A stretch of DNA of 64,000 bases from G016234445 sp964438865. GTDB taxonomy: Bacteria; Chloroflexota; Dehalococcoidia; Tepidiformales; Tepidiformaceae. Position numbers and translations under genes: made by a program. Positions 55,282-64,000 of this stretch are shown here, in pieces (the first letter of the stretch is position 1; every line of letters starts with the position of its first letter). The stretch covers positions 1 through 64,000 of the forward strand of contig CAYTMI010000004.1 in assembly GCA_964438865.1 (NCBI GenBank), written 5' to 3'. The notes below the pieces were generated by a model. The model was not told the DNA's origin, did no database searches, and was given only the letters and a program-made list of their open reading frames with translations.

Positions 55282-58200
55282 CTAAAGTTCGCCCATGCGC
55301 AGTGCGCGGTGCACGGCAAGCCGTGTGTAGGTGAGTATCAGTGAAGCGCTCGTGCCGATGAAGACGAGCAGCAGCAGACTATAGGAGACGGCGACGGTGG
55401 GCCAACTCACCTGGGAGACCATGGGCGGGAGGACATCCGTGCCGCGCTCGGTGAGGCCCATGTAGCCGATCATCAGGCGGACCAGGGGAAGGCCCATCAT
55501 CGTCCCCGCTGCCACGCCCAGGATGGCGACGAAGAACTGTTCGAAGGTCACCAGTGCGAGTATCTGCCGCCGCGTGAACCCCATAGTGCGGAGGATGGCG
55601 AACTCCAGCGAGCGGGTCTGTGCGGCCAGGTGGGTTGAGACGATGAACCCCAGGGCGGTGAGGATGAGGACGGCTGCGAAGGCGAGGAACAAGATCCCCT
55701 CCCAGCTGGCGGCGACGAGGGGGTCCGAGGTTTGCTCGGCCTGGATGATCGCGCGGTCGTACACCTTGTCGGCGGCGATTTTCTTTTCGTCGCGCAGTCC
55801 CTCCCGCGTGAGCGTGACCCCGCCGAGCCCACCGAGCCACGCTTCGTTCACGTAAAGCCCATCGGCGATGGCGGGGACGCGGCTGGCTGCGAACTGGAGG
55901 GCGCGGAGGTCCGCGACGAAGAAGCGGTCGGACTCGTCCGGGTCGTAGGAAGGGAAGAGGTTGAACGTTGAAGCGATGCGCACGGGCATGTACTGGGAGT
56001 TGATGTAGAGGCGGATCTCGTCGCCCACCTTCAGGCCGTGGCTTTCGACGAAGCCCTGGTTGACGGCGACGGGCAGCGGCCCCTGCGCTTCATGGAGCCG
56101 CAATCCGGCGACAGGGACACCTCCGCGGGTGCGAATGAACTGGAGAGAGGCGGTGTAGCGGCCCGTGCTGGCGGCGCCCTCGGCCCGGGTGAGGGCACCG
56201 GGGTCGGCGCGGAGGGCAACGCCGGTGATCAGCTCGTACCGGTCGAGGGTTTCGAAGTCTTCGATCACCGTGCCGGCCTTGAACCCGTCCTGCCCCCAGC
56301 CGGCGGGAAGGCTGTTGCCGCCGATCACCTGGACGTCGTCTACCTCGAGGGTGTGCCGCTCGGTGCCGCTTGGGGTGCCGCCGATCCGGACGAAGATGGA
56401 GTCGAGGCGTTTCTCGGCGCCCAGGGGAGGGAAAACTCCGGCCAGGCCGAACCCGCTGGGGCGCCTGAGGTCGGCGATGTAGAACCGCCAGCCGTCGGCA
56501 CGGGCCTCGCTGCTACTGAGCTGTCCAGCGTCATCACGGAGAGTGGTCTGGAGGAAATAGACCCAGTATTGGCCGTCGCTGTCCTGGATCCTGAGCCCGA
56601 GGCCTCCGCCCTGGGGGGTGAGGGTGAGTTTCGCCCAGAGGCCAACGTACCGCGTGCCGGCCGGGATCACCGCCGGGGCAATCCCTTCGACGCGCGGTTG
56701 GTCCAGGCTGTTCATGAGGCCGTGAAGGCTCTCCGAAGAGAAGTCCCCCCGCCAGTAGGCCACCTTCTCGAAGCCTTCCCGGTCTACGCCCAGGACGACG
56801 ATGTCCTCCGACTGGTAGAGGGTAGGGCTGTAGGTTGCGTCGGCGCGGATCGCGGGGACGGTGGTCGTGGCCCCGGTGGCGGTGGCGATGGCCTGGACGA
56901 ACGCGTCGTTGGACTTGCGGGCGGGCTCGCGGACGTCCTCGATGCGGGCTTCGGCGCCGGCTTCGTAGGCTGCGCGGTCGGCATAGCTGCGGTCCAACGT
57001 CGCCCGGAACCCCGCCGCGAACATGCCCACGGCCGTCGCCAGAAGGAGAAGGAGGATGAGGCGGCTGTACTGGAGGGGGCTCCGGACAAGGTGCCAGAGC
57101 GCGAGAGGGATCGTCGCCCCGGCCATCGATTTCGTCCCCCAAGAAACGGCCCGGAGGATGATCGGGAAGAGGCGGAGGAAGAGGAGGGCGATCATCAGCA
57201 TGAAGAGCGCGGGCGTGGCGAGGAGGAGGGGGTCGGCCGAGAGGTCGCCGAAGAGCCGGTCGGTAACGAGGCTGCCGCGCTGGCGAAGTTCGTAGAAGGC
57301 GAAGGCGCTGACCGCCAGGAGCGCGAGGTCGAGGTAGTACCGGAGGAAGGCTGGCTGCTGCGGTGGCCGGGCGAGGTGGGTCTTGTAGTGGACGACACTG
57401 TAGCGGGTGGCGCGATAGGCGGGCCAGAGCATCGCGGCGAAGGCCAGGGTGGCGCCGAACCCGGCGAAGAGGAATGCGGTCCCGGTAAGGTGGACTTCGA
57501 GCGGGTCGCCCCCGCTGAGGTCGCGGAAAGGTGGTGTCGGACCAAGGGCGGCGATCGCGACGCCTGCGAGGATGGGTCCTGCCACGATCCCGATAGCGCT
57601 GAGCAGGCCCCCTTCGATGCCGTAGACGGCCATGACCTGGGCGTCGCTCGCGCCGCGGCTCTTCAGGAGGGCGATCTCCCCGGTCTGGCGCTCGACCACC
57701 ATCGCGGACACCATCACGAGGTAGTAGAGGGCGATGCCGACGACCTGGAGCATGAGGGCAAAGAGCGGCAGGCGGGTGAAGAAGAGCTTCTCCTGGTACG
57801 TCGCGAGCGTCTCGTCGAGGTCGGTGTTCAGGGTGGTGCGGTCGAAGGAACGGGAGAGGTCGTTTCCGAGCCCGGCGATGGCCCCCTCGATCTGCTTCGC
57901 GTTGCGGCTGTCGATCTTCCCGGTGTCGACCAGGCCGTACACCTCGTAGGTGGCGTCGATGTCCGGCAGGTAGGCGGCGAGGACGGTGAGGAACGTCTTT
58001 TCGTCGAAGAAGAGCGGATACGTCGGCCAGGAGGTGGTGGCGTCTTCGAAGCGGTTGACGCCGCCCCAGTACCGTTCTTCGGCGTCTTTCGGTTCGATAA
58101 TGCCCGCGATGGTGACCACGACCGGGCGGGCTTCGAGACGCCAGAAGGGGTGGAGGTCGAAGACGTCGCCGGTCTTGACGCCGAAGCGATCAGCGGTGGC

Positions 58201-58704
58201 TTTGCCGATCCAGACCTGGATCTCGGGCGCGCTGCCGGCCTCCGCTGGTTTCGCTGGCGCCGGAAACGCGCCGTCCACGAGGGTAACGTGGTCGGCAAGG
58301 CGGTCGGCGAACAGAAAGTGGGCGCGCGGCTTGTTCGTATCGGCTGGCACTGGCTGGCCGGAGGCGGCGAGGTAGAACGTCGCCGACTTGCCGGAGTGGA
58401 TGGTCTCCTGGAGGACGCCGCCGGCGGCTCCCTCGACCTTGGACGTAATGCCGGTGCGGAGTTGGGCGTACTCCTGGGGCCGGGCTCGCTGGCTGGAGCT
58501 GTAGACATGGAGATCGAGGTCGCGCGGGTCCTGCTGGGCGAGCGAATGCTTCAGCCCGAGGTCGCGAATGGCGTCCGAATAGATGACCACGCTGGCCATG
58601 AGCGCCGAAGAAAGGACGACGCCAACGATGACGGTAAGCAGCAGACGGCGATTCGCCAGGCTGCGCTGCACCACCACGCGCAGCACGGACGCCAGGATTC
58701 CCAA
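55282..58704 (-). CDS. Giant FtsX/MacB-type ABC permease with extracellular domains
   Basis: About 1140 residues. An N-terminal membrane helix is followed by a periplasmic-like MacB domain (residues about 45-290), then FtsX-type helices (about 300-550) including RQTGEIALLKSRGASDAQV, then a large second extracellular part (600-1000) with a jelly-roll-like stretch around 680-800 (WRFYIADLRRPSGFGLAG), and three C-terminal helices with LEFAILRTMGFTRRQIL. The TTG at 58704 with a GGGGGG stretch 5 nt upstream is preferred over TTG 58737. With the two downstream ATPases it forms a transporter or mechanotransmission complex; substrate unknown. Confidence 0.88.
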   Translation of the reverse strand: MGILASVLRVVVQRSLANRRLLLTVIVGVVLSSALMASVVIYSDAIRDLGLKHSLAQQDPRDLDLHVYSSSQRARPQEYAQLRTGITSKVEGAAGGVLQETIHSGKSATFYLAASGQPVPADTNKPRAHFLFADRLADHVTLVDGAFPAPAKPAEAGSAPEIQVWIGKATADRFGVKTGDVFDLHPFWRLEARPVVVTIAGIIEPKDAEERYWGGVNRFEDATTSWPTYPLFFDEKTFLTVLAAYLPDIDATYEVYGLVDTGKIDSRNAKQIEGAIAGLGNDLSRSFDRTTLNTDLDETLATYQEKLFFTRLPLFALMLQVVGIALYYLVMVSAMVVERQTGEIALLKSRGASDAQVMAVYGIEGGLLSAIGIVAGPILAGVAIAALGPTPPFRDLSGGDPLEVHLTGTAFLFAGFGATLAFAAMLWPAYRATRYSVVHYKTHLARPPQQPAFLRYYLDLALLAVSAFAFYELRQRGSLVTDRLFGDLSADPLLLATPALFMLMIALLFLRLFPIILRAVSWGTKSMAGATIPLALWHLVRSPLQYSRLILLLLLATAVGMFAAGFRATLDRSYADRAAYEAGAEARIEDVREPARKSNDAFVQAIATATGATTTVPAIRADATYSPTLYQSEDIVVLGVDREGFEKVAYWRGDFSSESLHGLMNSLDQPRVEGIAPAVIPAGTRYVGLWAKLTLTPQGGGLGLRIQDSDGQYWVYFLQTTLRDDAGQLSSSEARADGWRFYIADLRRPSGFGLAGVFPPLGAEKRLDSIFVRIGGTPSGTERHTLEVDDVQVIGGNSLPAGWGQDGFKAGTVIEDFETLDRYELITGVALRADPGALTRAEGAASTGRYTASLQFIRTRGGVPVAGLRLHEAQGPLPVAVNQGFVESHGLKVGDEIRLYINSQYMPVRIASTFNLFPSYDPDESDRFFVADLRALQFAASRVPAIADGLYVNEAWLGGLGGVTLTREGLRDEKKIAADKVYDRAIIQAEQTSDPLVAASWEGILFLAFAAVLILTALGFIVSTHLAAQTRSLEFAILRTMGFTRRQILALVTFEQFFVAILGVAAGTMMGLPLVRLMIGYMGLTERGTDVLPPMVSQVSWPTVAVSYSLLLLVFIGTSASLILTYTRLAVHRALRMGEL

Positions 58705-58820
58705 GCGGACCCCCCGAGCGGTCCCGATGACCGGCAATGCGCAGTCTACCGGCGATCCGCCGAAGCCCCAAACGTGCCGCGAAGCTGGCCGCCGTGTAGT
58801 CTTTGCGGCCGGGGGTTCAC

Positions 58821-61800
58821 GTGGGAAGACTGCCTGCCGTGTGGGCGGTTGTCGCGCGCCGGAGCGCGGGCAACTGGAAGATGCTGGCCGTGCTCGCGCT
58901 GGGGATTGTGGTCGCGGCGACGCTGCTGGCGGCGGCGCCCGTTTATGCCCGGGCGATGTCGGACCTCGGGCTCACTTTCACGATCGACGACGAGCTTGCG
59001 GGCAGGCCGGCCTCGCACGTCCAGTTTCGGGCGATGCCGTTGGGGACAGCCGAGGGCAGCCGGGTGGTGGCCGCTGCGGAGGCGCGGATCCAGGAACGGG
59101 TGGGATGGTTCTCCCTCGCGACCGGGCGGAGGGTAACGCTGGGGCGGTTCAGCCTCGCCCGCCAGAACGAGAACCCGCCCTTCCGCTCCGTGATGGGGCA
59201 ACCCCAGTGGCTGGAGGGCTACCGGGACAAGGTGCGGCTGGTAGAGGGGCGTTTCCCGGAAGGGGGCGACGCATCGAAGCCCATGGAAGTGACGATGAGC
59301 GCAGCCGGGGCGGCGCTGATGCGGCTCAAGGTCGGTGAGACGATCCGGGTCTCCGAAGACTTCGATACCTGTTTCCGGGAGATCCCCACGGAGGAGATCC
59401 CACCGCCGCCGCCGCTCTGCAATCCCGGCGCGGTGGTCCATCGCGAGTTCCTGGCGACCCTGGTCGGCATCCTTGAGCCGATCGACCCGGACGATCCCTA
59501 CTGGGTCATTTCAGCCGACCAGCACTTTGACCCGGCGCCGCGGGTTCTTCCCGACGCCGGCCCGATTGTGCCGATGCTCATCGAAGAGGCTGCCGTGGCG
59601 GCATTTGGCGCCCAGTTCCCGGGTTCGCACGCAACCCTGGAATGGAACCTCACAGCCGACTCGACGCGGCTGACGCGGGCGAACTTCGAACGTGCCCAGG
59701 AGGATGAGCGGAAGCTGAACGAGGAGATGGCGAAGCTCGGGGGCTTCGCCTACAGTCCGCTCACGGATACGCTCCGCAACTTCGGCCGAAGCTCCAGCTT
59801 CCAGCAGAAGCCGCTGACGATCCTGCTGCTCGAAATCGCGGCGATCGCGGTGTTCTACGTCAGTCTCGTCGCCGGGATAGTGATCGAGCGCCAGTCGCGG
59901 GAGATTGCGCTCTTCCAGGGCAGGGGCGCCAGCGTCGGGCAAGTGGTCTTCGCCTACCTGCTGGAAGGCCTGGCCGTGGGCGTCCCCGCGATGATCGTCG
60001 CGCCCTTTCTCGCCGCTGCCGCCACCGCGCTCCTGGGGCTGACGCCACTCTTCGAAGACGTCTCCGGCGGCGACTTGCTGCCAGTGACGGTGCCGGCGCT
60101 TTCCTTCGGCATGGCGGCGGTTGGCGTCGGCCTCGCGCTCCTGGCGCTGCTGGTGCCGGCGTGGTCGGTCGCCCGGCGGGGCGCGCTCGCCCAGCGGCGG
60201 TCTGAGTCTCGCCCCGGCCCTGGGGTGCTCCAGCGGTATTACCTCGACGTCGTCCTGGCCCTATTCGCCGCCCTGCTGCTCTGGGAACTGCGCGAACGCG
60301 GCTCCGTGTTTACGCCCTCGGCGGCTGGCGGTGTCTCTTCCGACCCCGTGCTCCTCGCCTCGCCCGCGCTGATTATCGCGGCGGCGGCGGCGCTGACGCT
60401 GCGCCTGTACCCGCTGTTGCTTCGCCTGGTGGCCCGGTTGCTGGCGGCAGTAAGTGGCGTAACCGTCGCCATCGGGCTCTGGCAGGTGGTGCGCAATCCT
60501 TCGCAGCACACGCGACTGACGCTGCTTCTGATGATGGCCGTCGCCGTGGGCACCTTTGCCGCGAGCTACAGTTCGACTGCCCAGCGTTCATACGAAGACC
60601 GGGCCAACTTCCAGGTGGGTGTCGACCTCCGGGCCAGGGGTGGGGACGGCACGGCCGTGGACGCACTGCTCACCGCCTTCGAAGACCGGATTGAGGCGCT
60701 ACCGGGGGTGGAGCGAGCGACCGCCGTCTCCCGCGGGACGGGGGTGCTTTCGGCGGGCGGCCCCGGCGGCCAGACGATCCAGGTGCTGGCGGTGGACCCC
60801 ACGGCCGCCGGCGGCATGCTCTGGTTTCGCGACGATTTCGCAGTCGGCCCCTTGACTGAGGTCCTGGCTCCGCTCGATGGCGGGAAGAAACTGACCGGGC
60901 GCGTGCTGCCGGCGGGGACGACCCAGGTTTCGCTCTGGGTGAACCCCCAGACTGCCCGCGAAAGCGTCACGGTTTGGGCCCGCGTGCGTGACGTGGAGAA
61001 CCACCTTGCCCTGATCGACCTCGGCAAGCTGGAGGGCGAAGGCTGGCGAGAGGTGCGTGGTGACTTCGAGGGGCGAAACCTTGTCGCGCCGCTGACAGTC
61101 CTCGCCATCGCCTTCACCGGGCCGCCCAACGTCTTCGCGCTCAACTCCACGCCCGTATACCTCGACGACCTGGGGGCCGTTTCAGCAACGGGCCAGGTGA
61201 CCCCCATCGACGGATTCGAAGAGCCGGCGGCGTGGGGTGCCATGCCGGTCAAGAGCAACAACAAAGACGTCCTCGTGGTGAACGCCGAGAAGCCCCGGTC
61301 GGGCAAATCGTCGGCGCGATACACCTTCGGGACGGGTTCGGGCGAATCCAGCCACGGCCTCTATGCATCCGATCCCGCCGTGCCGTTCCCCGTGGTCGCC
61401 GCGAAGGACCTCCTCCGGGCAGCAGGGCTGACGATCGGTTCGACGGGGTTCGTGATCTTCAACGAAGCCGTCATCCCCGTCGTCATCCGGGGCGAGTTCG
61501 ACCTCTTTCCCACTGCGCCGACGAAGGACGGTTGGGCGCTCGTGATCAACCGCGACCAGTTCCTTTCGTGGATGGACATGGTGGGCGACAACGGCCGGAA
61601 AGCCGTGAACGAAGCCTGGCTCTCGCTCGAACCGGGCGCCGACGCGTCCGCGATCGAGGGCCTGCTCCGGACCCAGGAGTACGGCTTCACCTCGGTATTG
61701 GACCGCCAGGAGACGCTCGATTCGGTGGAGAAGAACCCGCTGATCGCCGCCGGTGGGACCGGTATCCTCGTGGTTTCGTTCCTCTCCGTCCTCATCCTTG

Positions 61801-62171
61801 TGGGGGCCGCGGTGCTCGTGACTCTCTGGACGGTCGTCCAACGGCGGCGGGTGGAGTTCGCGGTCATGCGCGCCATCGGGCTTTCGCGTGGCCAAATCGC
61901 CCGGGTCCTGGCGCTGGAGTACGGGATGGTTGGGGTCGTCGGCGTCGGGATCGGGGCCTATCTCGGGCTCCTTGTCGGGCGCCAGATGCTGTCCTTCCTC
62001 AACGTCACGGAAACGGGGGCGAAGGTAGAGCCGGGGTTCGTGCTGCAGACGGAGTGGTCGTTTGTGGCGGCCGGCGGCGGCGCCGTGCTGGCGATCTTCC
62101 TCGTCGCGCTGGTGGTGGCTGTGCGCGTGCTCGGTCGAACCTCCGACGCCCAGGCACTGCGGACGGAGTAG
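58821..62171 (+). CDS. Giant FtsX/MacB-type ABC permease, divergent paralogue
   Basis: About 1116 residues from GTG (VGRLPAVWAVVARRS). The layout mirrors the divergent gene: first helix, extracellular domain, FtsX core with RQSREIALFQGRGASVGQV near 360, a second large extracellular region (about 590-960) with a beta-sandwich-like stretch TTQVSLWVNPQTARESVTVW and a Pro/Gly-rich loop, and C-terminal helices with VEFAVMRAIGLSRGQIAR. The two proteins probably heterodimerise with the ATPases at 53380-55235. Alternative starts are TTG 58803 and GTG 58839. Confidence 0.87.
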   Translation: MGRLPAVWAVVARRSAGNWKMLAVLALGIVVAATLLAAAPVYARAMSDLGLTFTIDDELAGRPASHVQFRAMPLGTAEGSRVVAAAEARIQERVGWFSLATGRRVTLGRFSLARQNENPPFRSVMGQPQWLEGYRDKVRLVEGRFPEGGDASKPMEVTMSAAGAALMRLKVGETIRVSEDFDTCFREIPTEEIPPPPPLCNPGAVVHREFLATLVGILEPIDPDDPYWVISADQHFDPAPRVLPDAGPIVPMLIEEAAVAAFGAQFPGSHATLEWNLTADSTRLTRANFERAQEDERKLNEEMAKLGGFAYSPLTDTLRNFGRSSSFQQKPLTILLLEIAAIAVFYVSLVAGIVIERQSREIALFQGRGASVGQVVFAYLLEGLAVGVPAMIVAPFLAAAATALLGLTPLFEDVSGGDLLPVTVPALSFGMAAVGVGLALLALLVPAWSVARRGALAQRRSESRPGPGVLQRYYLDVVLALFAALLLWELRERGSVFTPSAAGGVSSDPVLLASPALIIAAAAALTLRLYPLLLRLVARLLAAVSGVTVAIGLWQVVRNPSQHTRLTLLLMMAVAVGTFAASYSSTAQRSYEDRANFQVGVDLRARGGDGTAVDALLTAFEDRIEALPGVERATAVSRGTGVLSAGGPGGQTIQVLAVDPTAAGGMLWFRDDFAVGPLTEVLAPLDGGKKLTGRVLPAGTTQVSLWVNPQTARESVTVWARVRDVENHLALIDLGKLEGEGWREVRGDFEGRNLVAPLTVLAIAFTGPPNVFALNSTPVYLDDLGAVSATGQVTPIDGFEEPAAWGAMPVKSNNKDVLVVNAEKPRSGKSSARYTFGTGSGESSHGLYASDPAVPFPVVAAKDLLRAAGLTIGSTGFVIFNEAVIPVVIRGEFDLFPTAPTKDGWALVINRDQFLSWMDMVGDNGRKAVNEAWLSLEPGADASAIEGLLRTQEYGFTSVLDRQETLDSVEKNPLIAAGGTGILVVSFLSVLILVGAAVLVTLWTVVQRRRVEFAVMRAIGLSRGQIARVLALEYGMVGVVGVGIGAYLGLLVGRQMLSFLNVTETGAKVEPGFVLQTEWSFVAAGGGAVLAIFLVALVVAVRVLGRTSDAQALRTE

Positions 62172-62179
62172 CCCCGAAC

Positions 62180-62923
62180 CTACTGCGCGGGCTGGGAGGG
62201 AAGGACGAGGACGCCTTTCGCTGTTTCGACGCCGGTGTCGCCCGGGACAAGGAATGCGGCACGCCCGCCTTCCGCAATGGCCGACGTGGTGGCCGCTACC
62301 ACCCGGTAAACGGGCGGGTTCGCCAACAGGGTGACCGTCACGGCCCCGGTGCTGCTGACGAGTGACAGTGACTTCTCGCCCACGCTCTGGACGATGCCCC
62401 CGAGGATGGGGCGTTCGGACTGGTCCTTCGACGCTTCGTTCCCAAGGAACCCTGCCGGCGAGCGGACGAAGCCATCATCAAGCGGCTTCCCGGGGTCGCG
62501 GATGACGACGATGGATCGGATCGTGAAGTTCCGCACTTCGTTAAAGACGCCGATGACGGTCACCCAGTCGCCCGGCTGGATGTCGGTGGCTTTCGAAGCA
62601 GTGAGCACCTCCACGGGCGTGCCGTCGGGGAGGATCAGGTCGCGGAGGTTGGCCTTGAAGCGGAATGCCTGGGGGCCGGCCGGGCTGGCGAGGTTCAGCT
62701 TTCCCGCCTGGGCCTGCTGGACATCGAACGCAACCGTCTGGCCAATGGCTGCGGGGACAACGAATGCGCCCGGCTCCGGCGGCGCGTCGGAGGTGCCGGC
62801 CCGCTGCGCCAGCACGATGACCGCGATCACGCCCGCGAAGACCAGCGTCCCGAGCACGAGGGGGACCAGCCACTGCCGGAGCGGCCGGCGACGGGGGATC
62901 AGGGCTTCGGCTTCGAGGCTCAT
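62180..62923 (-). CDS. Single-pass membrane protein with two DUF5666-like beta domains
   Basis: 247 residues, start MSLEAEALIPRRRPLRQW. One membrane helix at about 20-41 (WLVPLVLGTLVFAGVIAVIV) precedes an extracellular part with repeated small beta-barrel-like elements: VEVLTASKATDIQPGDWVTV near 113 and GIVQSVGEKSLSLVSSTGAV near 183, each resembling OB-like DUF5666 modules. Function unknown. Convergent with the permease gene, 8 nt away. Confidence 0.78.
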   Translation of the reverse strand: MSLEAEALIPRRRPLRQWLVPLVLGTLVFAGVIAVIVLAQRAGTSDAPPEPGAFVVPAAIGQTVAFDVQQAQAGKLNLASPAGPQAFRFKANLRDLILPDGTPVEVLTASKATDIQPGDWVTVIGVFNEVRNFTIRSIVVIRDPGKPLDDGFVRSPAGFLGNEASKDQSERPILGGIVQSVGEKSLSLVSSTGAVTVTLLANPPVYRVVAATTSAIAEGGRAAFLVPGDTGVETAKGVLVLPSQPAQ

Positions 62924-63020
62924 CGGGGGCGATACTACCGCGCCGGCCGCCCTGCCGCGAGCCGTCGCGCAATCCCCGGTATCGGGTATGCTCCACCCAC
63001 CAGGCAGTGGGGGAGCACAG

Positions 63021-63338
63021 ATGTTCATTGCCATGAACCAATTCCAGGTAAACCCGGACCGCGCCGCTGACTTTGAAGAACTCTGGCGGACGCGGGAATC
63101 GCATCTCGCGGGCCTCAAGGGGTTCGTCCAGTTTTCGCTGTTGCGCGGGGACGAACCCGGCGACTATCTCTCCCACACCGTCTGGGACTCCCGCGAGGAC
63201 TTCATCGCCTGGACCGCGTCCGAGGCGTTCCGGATGGCCCACGCCGCGCGCATGCCCGAAGGCGTCCTCGCCGGCCACCCCCGCGCCCGGTTCTACGAAG
63301 GTGTCATCGTCGAGCCCGGCGCACGGCTCCCGGCCTGA
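63021..63338 (+). CDS. Antibiotic-biosynthesis monooxygenase / IsdG-like heme-degrading protein
   Basis: 105 residues of the ABM ferredoxin-like fold: MFIAMNQFQVNPDRAADFEE, then GFVQFSLLRGDEPGDYLSHT and WDSREDFIAWTASEAF. Asn6, a Trp near 69 and His76 lie where IsdG/HmoB-type enzymes hold heme, so heme degradation is plausible but not proven. GGGGAG lies 8 nt before the ATG. Confidence 0.82.
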   Translation: MFIAMNQFQVNPDRAADFEELWRTRESHLAGLKGFVQFSLLRGDEPGDYLSHTVWDSREDFIAWTASEAFRMAHAARMPEGVLAGHPRARFYEGVIVEPGARLPA

Positions 63339-63343
63339 CCCTC

Positions 63344-64000
63344 GTGGGAGACTCGCCCTTCAGGCCCGAGCATTTCCGTCGCGTCGATGAAACGAGCGAC
63401 GACCTCTTCTACGGCCTACCCCGGCTTGTCACGCACATCGACGATGAGGCCATAGCGGCCGCAACGCGCTTCTACGGCGAGATGCTGCCGGAAGGCGAGC
63501 CCATCCTCGACCTGATGTCCAGTTGGGTCTCGCACCTGCCCGAAACGAAACACTACAAGAGCGTGACCGGGCTCGGGATGAACGCCGAAGAGCTGGCAGC
63601 GAACCCGCGACTGGCAAGCTTCGTCGTCCAGGACCTGAACCGGGAGCCGCGGTTGCCCTTCCCCGACCGTGCCTTTGGCGGGGCCGTCGTCACCGTTTCC
63701 GTGCAGTACCTGACCTCGCCTGTGGGGGTGTTCGCGGAAGTGGGGCGGGTGTTGAGGCCTGGAGGCCCGTTCATCGTCACCTATTCGAACCGCTGCTTCC
63801 CGACGAAGGCGGTGGCGATGTGGCAGGCGCTGAGCGACCACGAACACGCCGATCTCATCGCGATGTACTTCCAGCATTCGGGAGCGTTTGGGCCACCGCT
63901 GGCCTACGACCTCAGCCCCAACTCGGGGCGGACGGACCCACTCTTCGCGATCCTGGCGCGGGCGTCCGGTGAAGCGGACCCAGCTACGATGCCGGCATGA
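63344..64000 (+). CDS. SAM-dependent methyltransferase-like protein
   Basis: 218 residues from GTG, 5 nt after the monooxygenase. It has a class I methyltransferase pattern: ILDLMSSWVSHLP near 53 as motif I (DLMSS instead of the usual E/D-x-G-x-G), GLGMNAEELAANP near 75, LPFPDRAFGGAVVTVSVQYL near 104-123 as motif IV and VGRVLRPGGPFIVTYSN near 132. The glycine-poor motif I is typical of a subgroup related to plant-type methyltransferase-like proteins; activity is uncertain. The stop codon is the last three bases of the window. Confidence 0.82.
   Translation: MGDSPFRPEHFRRVDETSDDLFYGLPRLVTHIDDEAIAAATRFYGEMLPEGEPILDLMSSWVSHLPETKHYKSVTGLGMNAEELAANPRLASFVVQDLNREPRLPFPDRAFGGAVVTVSVQYLTSPVGVFAEVGRVLRPGGPFIVTYSNRCFPTKAVAMWQALSDHEHADLIAMYFQHSGAFGPPLAYDLSPNSGRTDPLFAILARASGEADPATMPA

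Overview
The window is a GC-rich (by eye mid-60s %) bacterial chromosome segment with dense gene packing, many GTG and TTG starts, 1-4 nt overlaps between co-directional genes, and several promoters whose -10 box lies only 6-7 nt before the start codon (leaderless genes). A long Bacillus-type SRP RNA, a B12-dependent class II ribonucleotide reductase with NrdR, the yabE/rpfB-ksgA-ispE order, two YggT proteins beside proC/yggS and a LexA box of the GAAC-N4-GTTC type suggest a Chloroflexota member, possibly in or near Dehalococcoidia (Tepidiforma-like). That placement is an inference; no rRNA gene is present to prove it.

Layout. 1-5018: a CbbQ/NorQ AAA+ ATPase (truncated by the window edge) and its very large CbbO/NorD-like VWA partner, separated by a four-helix-bundle gene framed by inverted heptamer repeats and by a metallophosphoesterase. 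5027-9727: a phosphatase, a thioredoxin-fold protein, rarA and mutS2. 9828-11872: biotin carboxylase and biotin carrier. 11931-15874: SRP RNA, then a YabE/Rpf-like wall protein, rsmA, ispE and a membrane protein. 15923-19794: PHP protein, cation exchanger, tRNA-Arg, tRNA-Leu and tRNA-Val, flavin monooxygenase. 19862-22487: nagA and nagB in convergent overlap, and a metal-receptor protein. 22558-26393: HtrA-like lipoprotein protease, ECF sigma with zinc anti-sigma factor, two-gene thiosulfate-type transporter.

26464-31954 is the most distinctive region: a ferric-reductase-like di-heme membrane protein, two Pro-rich secreted proteins, ApbE, a histidine kinase whose sensor loop carries six aspartates, its OmpR-type regulator, and a divergent membrane-anchored protein ending in an almost pure Asp/Glu tail. 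An 18-nt motif (TGARACTTCGAATYTWCC) occurs before both the acidic-protein gene and the secreted-protein operon, which points to one regulon, probably a metal- or redox-responsive envelope system.

32015-37095: lipid kinase, ABC exporter and the yggT-yggT-proC-yggS operon, whose promoter abuts a 12-unit GAGNNNN heptamer array. 37584-42792: nrdR, an unknown gene, nrdJ and a UvrD-like helicase, with a perfect LexA-type operator in the nrdJ promoter. 43419-48928: alcohol dehydrogenase, DUF2079 membrane protein, thioredoxin-fold protein, an unknown coiled-coil protein and galU. 49023-50327: infC-rpmI-rplT. 50459-53377: thiolase, phosphotransferase, alpha/beta hydrolase. 53380-62171: an ABC system of two ATPases (one with a C-terminal AbrB-like domain) and two giant divergent FtsX-type permeases. 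62180-64000: membrane protein, IsdG-like monooxygenase, methyltransferase-like protein.
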